Of a stretch of 6,128 bases of DNA, positions 1-4,779 are shown piece by piece; the first letter of the stretch is position 1, and each line of letters begins with the position of its first letter. The DNA lies in assembly GCA_020056155.1 (NCBI GenBank), contig JAGVII010000558.1:1-6128 (forward strand), written 5' to 3'. The notes below the pieces were generated by a model. That model searched no databases and was not told the DNA's origin. It was given only the letters and a program-made list of their open reading frames with translations. A program made the position numbers and the translations under genes. This DNA is from Afipia sp. Lineage in GTDB: Bacteria; Pseudomonadota; Alphaproteobacteria; Rhizobiales; Xanthobacteraceae.

Positions 1-159
1 GGTGTGATGGAAGGAGAGGGTGCGGGTGTCGCCGTCGGCGGTGGCGTTATGGACGGAGCGGGCGTTGGTCGCGATCAGCAGCAGCGAGGCGAGGCCGACA
101 CGCACCGAGGTGCGCGAAAGCCATTCAAAGCCAATGCCGCGTGGAAAACCGCCCGCCAC
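1..159 (-). CDS. DUF882 / YcbK (MepK-like) exported protein, N-terminal part, cut by the window edge
   Basis: Fifty-three codons are visible and the rest lies beyond the left edge. The reading begins at a GTG (157-159) directly preceded by an in-frame TGA, so no earlier start exists; GGGA at 166-169 is a suitably spaced ribosome binding site. The N-terminus has a basic stretch (residues about 11-20, WLSRTSVRV), a hydrophobic core (GLASLLLIAT) and then an Ala-containing cleavage region, which suggests Sec export or a membrane anchor. It is followed by DGDTRTLSFHHT, which I recognise as the opening of DUF882/YcbK proteins. These have the zinc peptidase M15 fold; the E. coli member MepK cleaves 3-3 cross-links in peptidoglycan. 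The zinc ligands lie outside the window, so activity cannot be judged. The gene lies downstream of, and on the same strand as, an L,D-transpeptidase, the same order as E. coli ycbB-ycbK. Identification rests on a short stretch and is fairly, not fully, secure. Confidence 0.72.
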   Translation of the reverse strand, partial: MAGGFPRGIGFEWLSRTSVRVGLASLLLIATNARSVHNATADGDTRTLSFHHT

Positions 160-249
160 TCAGAATCCCGTCAGCCGTCAGTTTGTTTAGGTGATCCCCC
201 GCTACCCCACGCAACGGGAGAGGATGAACATCGTCTTAAGGCAGGGGGG

Positions 250-264
250 TTAAGCGTTATTTAC
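250..264 (-). promoter_or_regulatory. Possible degenerate CtrA-type site upstream of the DUF882 gene
   Basis: On the minus strand this reads GTAA-N7-TTAA followed by CC, one base away from the TTAA-N7-TTAAC form bound by CtrA, the alphaproteobacterial cell-cycle regulator. It ends about 90 bases before the proposed GTG start, a plausible promoter position. It also forms an imperfect palindrome with its flanks (GGTTAA at 248-253 against TTTACC at 260-265). A four-plus-four base match with one mismatch arises easily by chance, so this is only a candidate. Confidence 0.25.
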
Positions 265-286
265 CAATCCCCGCGCCGCGTAGCTT

Positions 287-418
287 CCCAAGTCTCAGTT
301 TCCGAAGTCTTGGTCCAAGTCTTAGTCCAAGTCTTAGTTTTCCCAAGTCTTTACGAACCCAAGTCTTTACGAACCCAAGTCTTTACAATCCCAAGTCCCA
401 CGAGCCTGACCCAAGTCT
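287..418. repeat. Array of about nine CCAAGTCT direct repeats with 12- and 16-base periods
   Basis: The core CCAAGTCT, or a one-mismatch version, begins at 288, 303 (CGAAGTCT), 315, 327, 343, 359, 375, 391 (CCAAGTCC) and 411. Spacings are 15, 12, 12, 16, 16, 16, 16 and 20. There are two related units: a 12-mer CCAAGTCTTAGT, exact at 315 and 327, and a 16-mer CCAAGTCTTTACGAAC, exact at 343 and 359 and decaying at 375. Neither a 16-base period nor the mixed spacing suits a coding repeat. The array lies upstream of the DUF882 gene, where the transcribed strand would read AGACTTGG. It could be a cluster of protein-binding sites or a slippage-generated minisatellite; the sequence alone does not decide. 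Confidence 0.85.
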
Positions 419-432
419 GTCACAGGCTCGTG
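399..432. repeat. Perfect 10-bp inverted repeat (hairpin) enclosing the last CCAAGTCT copy
   Basis: CACGAGCCTG at 399-408 is the exact reverse complement of CAGGCTCGTG at 423-432, with a 14-base loop (409-422) containing the repeat copy at 411-418. A competing fold pairs TGAC (407-410) with GTCA (419-422), leaving exactly the eight-base core CCAAGTCT as the loop and bulging 423-424. No T-run follows on either strand, so it is not a typical intrinsic terminator. It may be an operator, an RNA structure in a leader upstream of the DUF882 gene, or a boundary of the repeat array. Confidence 0.7.
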
Positions 433-462
433 AAGGCACGAGTATGCCCCCCGGAGTATGGC

Positions 463-490
463 AAAAAAGGGCCGTCAGGCCGATCCGGCC
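463..490 (-). terminator. Possible second intrinsic terminator behind the transpeptidase gene
   Basis: On the minus strand a GC-rich segment with several self-complementary GGCC blocks (GGCCG-GAT-CGGCC at 478-490, and GGCC-TGAC-GGCC at 470-481) leads into a run of six Ts (463-468). The stems are only 4-5 bp and compete with each other, so this is weaker than the hairpin at 519-548. It may act as a backup. Confidence 0.35.
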
Positions 491-518
491 AGGAATGCTT
501 TGGAGGCAATGGTTAATG

Positions 519-548
519 AAAAAGGGCCCCGCCAGTAGCGGAGCCCTT
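519..548 (-). terminator. Rho-independent terminator of the L,D-transpeptidase gene
   Basis: On the minus strand AAGGGCTCCGC (548-538) pairs with GCGGGGCCCTT (532-522) to give an 11-bp stem with one T-G wobble and a five-base loop (533-537). The T-rich tail runs through 519-523. It begins 58 bases after the transpeptidase stop codon and is correctly oriented. It should prevent most read-through into the DUF882 gene, implying that gene has its own promoter. Confidence 0.88.
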
Positions 549-605
549 CAAACTGTGGAAACCGGGGAAAATCGGCGCCTTTGGGCCGGGTTTCCGCGAA
601 GTTCC

Positions 606-2753
606 CTAGCGAACCACCCGGCGCTGACGCACGGGGGCCGGCGGCGGCATGGGAGGCCCGAACAGGCGCTCGAAGAAACCCAAGCCGCTGTTGCTGGCGA
701 AGCTGTCGCCGGGAACCCGCACATTGGTCGGGCGGACGTAGTTCGGCTGGGCGTGGGACACGGCGGTTTCCATGTCGCGGCCTTCGCTGCTCTTGAGCAG
801 CGCAAGCACCCTGGAATCGCGGCTGTAGATATCCTTGCGGAACTCGAGCTTGCCCGCGCTGTCCACGAATGCGGTCTGATAGGTGATGTTGACCGGGATC
901 GGGGTCGGGAAATTGATGTTGACCTCGCTGCGGCCGTACATGCCCTTGATCCTCTCGGGCGTGTAGTTGTCTTTCGGCAGCGCGATGCTCAGCAGGTTCG
1001 CCGCGTACTGGTCGGGGTTCTGCACGCGCATGCAGCCGTGGCTGAAAGCGCGCTCTTCCTTGGCGAACAAATGCTTGTCCGGCGTGTCGTGCTGATAGAC
1101 CAGGAACTTGTTCGGGAAGTTGAAGCGGATACGGCCGAGCGCGTTGGCGTCGCCCGGCGGCTGGGAGATGCGGATGCTGCCGTCTGCGGCGCGCGCGAGC
1201 TTGAGACCCATGCGGTCGAGCACGGTCGGGTCCTGCGCCAGCGCAGGCAGATACTCGTTGTAGATGATCGACGGCGGCACGTTCCAGGTCGGATTGACTG
1301 TGATGAACTTCATCGTTTCCGTCAGTTCCGGGGTTGCATGCTTGCCCGGCTTGCCGACGACGACGCGGGTGGTCCAGATCTGCTTGTCGCCCTGCATCAG
1401 CTTGAGCGTGTAGTCCGGAATGTTGAGGATCACATAGGCGTCGCCCAGCGCCTTCGCGCCGAGCTCGCGCGGCAGCCAGCGCCAGCGCTCCATGTTGGCG
1501 CGCACGATGTCGATCTTGCGGTCGTTCTTTGGGCCGTTGAGTGCGCGCACCGTGACATTGTCGAGCACGCCGGTCGCCTTCAGGCCGTTGCCCGACTGGA
1601 ACTTGCGGACCGCGTCGGCCACCTTTGCATCGTAGCGCTTGTCGTCGGCGTTCTCGGTGATGTGAAGCTTGGCGCGCAGCGCCGGAACGCGGTCGTCTTC
1701 CGCGACCACGGGATTCGGCTTCTTCCTGGTCGGCTTGACGAACTTCAACACGTCGCCTTCGGCGATGTGTTTTGAGGTGTCTTCGGTCACGCCGCGCAAC
1801 TCGGCGAGCTTCGCCTTCAGCGCCTGATAGCCCTTGTGCGGCGGATTGTAGCCCGCCAGCGCCGCGGACGCGTCCCGCGCCGTCGATACATTGATGAGAA
1901 CCTCGACCGGATCGACCGGATGCTCGGGGAACGAGATGTCCGCGCTCACGCGCGAGAAGTGCATGCGGCCGCTCTGCGCGTGGCGCGCATAGTCGAGCAT
2001 GCTTGCGGTCAGGCGCAGTTCAGCCTCGGCCTGGGCGTCAGGAGTGGTCGCAGCGGCGAAATCCGGCGTCGGATAATCGGCCGGGTTCATGCCGTCGCTG
2101 CTCGCGTCCTTGAGGCGCGCGATCACGCTTTTGGCGCGGTCGCTCGCGGCGCCGGCCTCGCTCCAGAGCGGAGTGTAGTTGCGGTCCTTGTAGAAGTTAT
2201 CGACGGCGGTGCGCTCGTTCTTACGGTCGAAGTAGCGCGCACCCTTGGCGGCGAGCAGGTCGCGCAGCTTGTCGGCAACCGGCTGATCGGCGGCCGCAAT
2301 CGCCGGAGCGGCCGTTGCTGGTTCGGTCTTGGCAGGTTCGGTCTTGGGAGGCTCAGCGGCCGGGACTGCTGCTGTTGCGGCCGGCATTGTTGCGGTTGGT
2401 GCCGTTGCCGTCGGCGCAGTTGCAGCCGGAGGAACAGTTGCGGTGGTAGCCGGTGCAGCGATCGGCGCTGCAGCCTCTTCCTTCTTTGGGGATGTCGTGG
2501 GAGCCGGAGCGGCGGCCGTGGTATCGGGCTTGAAGTCGTTCACCGTCGGCGGCGGTACGTTGGCGGGTTCGGGAAGCGGGATCGCCGCGTCGATGGCGAG
2601 ATCTGCCGGACTCTTTACGGGACCGGACTGCGCATTTGCGGTGGCCGCGGCGACAGAGAGGAATGTAGCGGCTACGGCCATCAAAATCCTGTCGAAGCCG
2701 ATTTGGTTGACGCCAAGCGGGCTCTTGCGGTGGCCGGTCGAAAAGTCACGCAT
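606..2753 (-). CDS. Exported L,D-transpeptidase, LdtD/YcbB type
   Basis: A complete gene of 715 residues, expected to act in the periplasm making 3-3 (meso-DAP to meso-DAP) peptidoglycan cross-links. Residues 1-41 are a signal peptide (basic start, hydrophobic ILMAVAATFLSVAAA, likely cut after ATANA). Residues 42-160 are Ala/Pro/Thr-rich and disordered-looking. Residues about 161-325 match the YcbB scaffold domain, about 357-406 a PG_binding_1 domain (DAKVADAVRKFQ...GLKATGVLD), and about 438-590 the YkuD catalytic domain. The catalytic motif is intact: His555, then SHGCMR at 571-576 with nucleophile Cys574 (codon 1032-1034). A conserved C-terminal part (about 610-650) precedes a Pro/Arg-rich tail. 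It is about 100 residues longer than E. coli LdtD, largely through the linker and tail. I chose the ATG at 2753 because it gives a proper signal peptide and has GGGG at 2761-2764; the frame stays open to an ATG at 2903, which would add 50 residues without export character. A terminator follows. Family call is firm; the E. coli-style symbol is not assigned. Confidence 0.93.
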   Translation of the reverse strand: MRDFSTGHRKSPLGVNQIGFDRILMAVAATFLSVAAATANAQSGPVKSPADLAIDAAIPLPEPANVPPPTVNDFKPDTTAAAPAPTTSPKKEEAAAPIAAPATTATVPPAATAPTATAPTATMPAATAAVPAAEPPKTEPAKTEPATAAPAIAAADQPVADKLRDLLAAKGARYFDRKNERTAVDNFYKDRNYTPLWSEAGAASDRAKSVIARLKDASSDGMNPADYPTPDFAAATTPDAQAEAELRLTASMLDYARHAQSGRMHFSRVSADISFPEHPVDPVEVLINVSTARDASAALAGYNPPHKGYQALKAKLAELRGVTEDTSKHIAEGDVLKFVKPTRKKPNPVVAEDDRVPALRAKLHITENADDKRYDAKVADAVRKFQSGNGLKATGVLDNVTVRALNGPKNDRKIDIVRANMERWRWLPRELGAKALGDAYVILNIPDYTLKLMQGDKQIWTTRVVVGKPGKHATPELTETMKFITVNPTWNVPPSIIYNEYLPALAQDPTVLDRMGLKLARAADGSIRISQPPGDANALGRIRFNFPNKFLVYQHDTPDKHLFAKEERAFSHGCMRVQNPDQYAANLLSIALPKDNYTPERIKGMYGRSEVNINFPTPIPVNITYQTAFVDSAGKLEFRKDIYSRDSRVLALLKSSEGRDMETAVSHAQPNYVRPTNVRVPGDSFASNSGLGFFERLFGPPMPPPAPVRQRRVVR
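2290..2480 (-). repeat. Low-complexity Ala/Pro/Thr coding repeats in the transpeptidase linker
   Basis: This part of the transpeptidase gene encodes short degenerate repeats such as ATAPT and KTEPA. At DNA level GGTTCGGTCTTGG is repeated exactly at 2320-2332 and 2335-2347, a 15-base period equal to five codons, so copy changes would keep the frame. It probably serves as a flexible spacer carrying the catalytic part away from the membrane or through the cell wall. Confidence 0.6.
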
Positions 2754-2890
2754 TCTCGCACCCCAATTCTCGCACCCTGTCGGGTGGAGCTGCCCCGGCA
2801 TGGAGCAGCTCATGATGATTTCCGTCACTGCCTGATGCAAAAGCGCCGGCCAGATCGGAGGTTGCTTACGCAGTTCGCATTGAAAACACT

Positions 2891-2923
2891 GCGAAACATA
2901 CACGCGCGAAACGCTACACGCGC
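2891..2923. repeat. Two-copy tandem repeat upstream of the transpeptidase gene
   Basis: GCGAAAC-A-TACACGCGC (2891-2907) is followed by GCGAAAC-GC-TACACGCGC (2906-2923), two near-identical 17/18-base units overlapping by two bases. They lie about 140-170 bases upstream of the chosen ATG on the minus strand. The roughly 15-base offset and position fit a pair of regulator-binding half sites, but no known motif is recognised. Confidence 0.5.
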
Positions 2924-2958
2924 CAGCTTGAAGCGGCCAGCCGCCGCTAGATCAACTC

Positions 2959-2984
2959 GAAGTCATCTCACAGGAAGTGACTTC
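2959..2984. repeat. 7-bp inverted repeat in the regulator-transpeptidase gap
   Basis: GAAGTCA (2959-2965) and TGACTTC (2978-2984) are exact reverse complements separated by 12 bases. Arm centres are 19 bases apart, close to two helical turns, which would suit a dimeric DNA-binding protein. Alternatively it is a weak hairpin in RNA. No T-run is adjacent. Confidence 0.4.
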
Positions 2985-3116
2985 AATTCGGCATGTCTTG
3001 CAACGGCTTGCGCGCATTGCCGCGTGCTTTTCCTGTGTCTGTCACCGCGCCGCAACGGTTCGGATATGAGTAACGAAAAAGCCGTCCCCGCGTTCCATGC
3101 GACAGTGATTCGCATT

Positions 3117-4625
3117 TCAACGCGAAAGGCCGGAGTCCGTGCCGGAGGCCGCGGCTTCATCCAGTTTCCGGTAAAGCGTCGAACGGCCGATCTTCAAGCG
3201 CCGCGCGACCTCCGACATCTGACCGCGATAATGGGCGATGGCGAAGCGGATGGTTTCCGCCTCCATGTCAGCGAGGGCGCGCATTTCGCCGTCTTCGCCG
3301 AGCATGGACAGCGTGCCGTAGGCGGACATGAATCCGGCTGGCGCTGGCGATGGCGCAATTGGTATTTCGGCACCTGCAACAGTCTCGCCGGGGGAAGAGG
3401 GTGGGCTGTCAATAACCACCGGCTCCGCGTCGGAAACCGGGGCCGGGGACATTCCGCCAGTTTGAAAATCATCCGCTCCGAGCTGGCCGCCGTCGCTCAT
3501 CACCACGGCGCGGTACACCGCGTTTTCGAGCTGGCGGACGTTGCCGGGCCAGGCCAATTGTCCCAGCATCGCCATGGCTTCGCCGCTGACGCTGGTCACG
3601 GGCCGGTTCTCCTCGGCGGCGATACGCGTCATGAAGTGCCGCACCAGATGCGGGATGTCCTCGCGGCGCGCGCGCAGCGGCGGAATCGTCAGCGGCAGCA
3701 CGTGCAGGCGATAGAACAGATCTTCGCGGAATGTGCCGGCCTTCACCTGATTGAGCAGGTTGCGGTTGGTCGCCGACACGATCCGCACATCGACCTTCAC
3801 GGGCTTGCGCCCGCCGACCGCCTCGACCTCGCCCTGCTGCAGGGCGCGCAGCAGTTTCACCTGCGCCGCCAGCGGCAATTCGCTGATCTCGTCGAGAAAC
3901 AGCGTGCCGCCGTTGGCCTCGACGAACTTGCCCGCATGCCGTTCGGTCGCGCCGGTGAACGCGCCCTTCTCGTGACCGAACAGCAGCGACTCCACCAGGT
4001 TGTCCGGGATCGCGCCGCAGTTGACGGTGATGAACGGCTTGGCGCTACGCTCGGAGGAGCCGTGGATGGCGCGGGCGATCAGTTCCTTGCCGACGCCGGA
4101 TTCGCCTTCGATCAGCACGGGAATCGTGGACGATGCAGCCTTCCTGCCCATCGCGATGACGTGGTTCATCGTCTCGGAGCGGGTGACGATGTCGCCGAAG
4201 GTGAGTTTGCCTTCGCGGCGGTGGCGGATGCGCTGCAGTTCGCCCTTCAGCGCGCTGGCGTTGAGGGCGTTGCGCAAGGACACCTGCAGGCGTTCGATGC
4301 CGACCGGCTTCACCACGAAATCGTGCGCGCCCGCCCGCATCGCGGAGACCACGTTGTCGATCCCGCCATGGGCGGTTTGTACGATCACGGGAACATCGAG
4401 GCCGGCGTCACGAATTCTCGCCAGCACGCCCATACCGTCGAGGCCGGGCATGACAAGGTCGAGCACCAGGGCATCGACGGGTTTCGTATCGGGATTAATC
4501 AGATGGGCGAGGGCGGCATCGCCGCTATCGACTGTCACGGCGTCATAACCGCAGCGTTGCACCATGTTTTCGACCAGACGGCGCTGAACGGCGTCATCGT
4601 CGGCAATCAGAATGGTCGCAACCAT
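3117..4625 (-). CDS. NtrC-type sigma-54-dependent response regulator (REC, AAA+, Fis HTH)
   Basis: A complete 502-residue gene for a two-component transcription activator acting on RNA polymerase with sigma-54. The REC domain (about 1-122) has the acidic pocket Asp9-Asp11, phosphoacceptor Asp56 (LVLDLVMP), Thr84 and Lys106. The AAA+ domain (about 145-385) has Walker A GESGVGKE (174-181), the sigma-54-contacting GAFTGA loop (221-226), Walker B TLFLDE (241-246), sensor 1 ATNRN (285-289), the arginine-finger region FREDLFYRL (299-307) and sensor 2 WPGNVRQLEN (359-368). A Pro/Ser-rich linker (about 391-430) leads to a Fis-type helix-turn-helix (about 455-490, SEVARRLKIGRSTLYRKL). Every key motif is intact, so it should be fully functional. 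The ATG at 4625 is preceded by GCGGGGA (4631-4637, minus strand) five bases away and gives a complete REC domain. No histidine kinase is adjacent, so partner and targets are unknown. The domain class is certain; I cannot name an ortholog. Confidence 0.95.
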   Translation of the reverse strand: MVATILIADDDAVQRRLVENMVQRCGYDAVTVDSGDAALAHLINPDTKPVDALVLDLVMPGLDGMGVLARIRDAGLDVPVIVQTAHGGIDNVVSAMRAGAHDFVVKPVGIERLQVSLRNALNASALKGELQRIRHRREGKLTFGDIVTRSETMNHVIAMGRKAASSTIPVLIEGESGVGKELIARAIHGSSERSAKPFITVNCGAIPDNLVESLLFGHEKGAFTGATERHAGKFVEANGGTLFLDEISELPLAAQVKLLRALQQGEVEAVGGRKPVKVDVRIVSATNRNLLNQVKAGTFREDLFYRLHVLPLTIPPLRARREDIPHLVRHFMTRIAAEENRPVTSVSGEAMAMLGQLAWPGNVRQLENAVYRAVVMSDGGQLGADDFQTGGMSPAPVSDAEPVVIDSPPSSPGETVAGAEIPIAPSPAPAGFMSAYGTLSMLGEDGEMRALADMEAETIRFAIAHYRGQMSEVARRLKIGRSTLYRKLDEAAASGTDSGLSR

Positions 4626-4779
4626 GGCATTCCCCGCAACTCTGGACTATCTCAACAACATGTCTCGAATCGGGGCACTCTCGCCGATGCCGATTAACGA
4701 CCTCTTAAGAGTTGGCTTCCCCGGCGAGGGCTGCAATCGTCACGCGTCCTGAGCGATCTTGAACATCACGGATTGAAAT
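4626..4779. promoter_or_regulatory. Divergent promoter region between the response regulator and pepF
   Basis: These 154 bases separate the two start codons and must carry promoters for both genes. The most notable content is an exact TTAA-N7-TTAA sequence at 4694-4708 overlapping the 10-bp palindrome CTCTTAAGAG (4702-4711), near the middle of the gap. I could not assign clear -35/-10 pairs to either direction. The regulator has a good GGGGA ribosome binding site; pepF has only a weak one (CGGA, about ten bases before its ATG). Confidence 0.65.
4694..4708. promoter_or_regulatory. Candidate CtrA-binding site, exact TTAA-N7-TTAA
   Basis: TTAACGACCTCTTAA matches the full CtrA consensus spacing (TTAA, seven bases, TTAA). 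It ends 71 bases before the pepF ATG and begins 68 bases before the regulator ATG, so it could control either or both genes. The sequence is AT-rich against GC-rich surroundings, which makes a chance match less likely. The match is seen; binding is inferred. Confidence 0.45.

Larger units (their letters stand above)
160..605. other. 446-bp non-coding stretch between the transpeptidase and the DUF882 gene
   Basis: No convincing gene lies here. Reading along the minus strand, in the direction of both flanking genes, it contains: the transpeptidase terminator (519-548), a weaker second hairpin plus T-run (463-490), a 10-bp hairpin (399-432), an array of CCAAGTCT repeats (287-418), and a possible degenerate CtrA-type site (250-264). 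The last 90 bases, just upstream of the GTG at 159, hold no obvious feature beyond the ribosome binding site. The promoter of the DUF882 gene should lie in this stretch, but I cannot assign -35 and -10 boxes. Open frames on the plus strand here lack domain character and run antisense into the transpeptidase gene. Confidence 0.8.
2754..3116. other. 363-bp non-coding gap between the response regulator and the transpeptidase
   Basis: The stretch holds the upstream region of the transpeptidase and the 3' end of the regulator transcript. Visible structure: a 12-bp direct repeat at the transpeptidase start (2752-2777), a tandem repeat (2891-2923), an inverted repeat (2959-2984), and a 6-bp stem ATGCGA/TCGCAT (3097-3102 with 3110-3115) immediately after the regulator stop. 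The last stem has a T-run only some 20 bases further on, so it is a poor terminator and read-through into the transpeptidase cannot be excluded. No sigma-54 promoter (GG-N10-GC type) was found here. A plus-strand frame beginning at 3067 (MSNEKAVP) lacks a ribosome binding site and runs antisense into the regulator gene. Confidence 0.7.

Noticed and set aside
224..253. A nine-codon plus-strand frame (MNIVLRQGG) directly after GGGAGAGG
   Set aside because: A leader-peptide idea was considered, but no plus-strand gene follows, and the purine run is too close to the ATG for normal initiation.
287..418. The repeat array as a CRISPR
   Set aside because: Units are 8-16 bases with almost no spacer, there is no spacer diversity, and no cas gene is nearby.
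444..1775. A 443-codon plus-strand open frame with a GGAGG nine bases before an internal ATG at 516
   Set aside because: Antisense to the catalytic half of the transpeptidase, with no domain character. The GGAGG is a chance match next to a terminator that belongs to the other strand.
2754..2903. A 50-residue N-terminal extension of the transpeptidase from the ATG at 2903
   Set aside because: The added residues would place the signal peptide deep inside the protein, and the tandem repeat at 2891-2923 overlaps that start. The ATG at 2753 gives a normal exported protein.
2754..3116. A sigma-54 promoter for the neighbouring activator to act on
   Set aside because: I checked GG...GC candidates, including one near 2989-3001, but the spacing is 8 rather than 10 bases between the invariant pairs.
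3067..3160. A plus-strand start MSNEKAVPAF in the regulator-transpeptidase gap
   Set aside because: No ribosome binding site precedes it, and the frame continues only as antisense of the response regulator.
1836..4697. A 953-codon open frame on the plus strand
   Set aside because: It runs antisense across the transpeptidase, the gap and the whole response regulator. Its product is rich in Arg, Gly and His with no recognisable domain, as expected from the reverse of GC-rich codon usage. The minus-strand genes have complete domain motifs.
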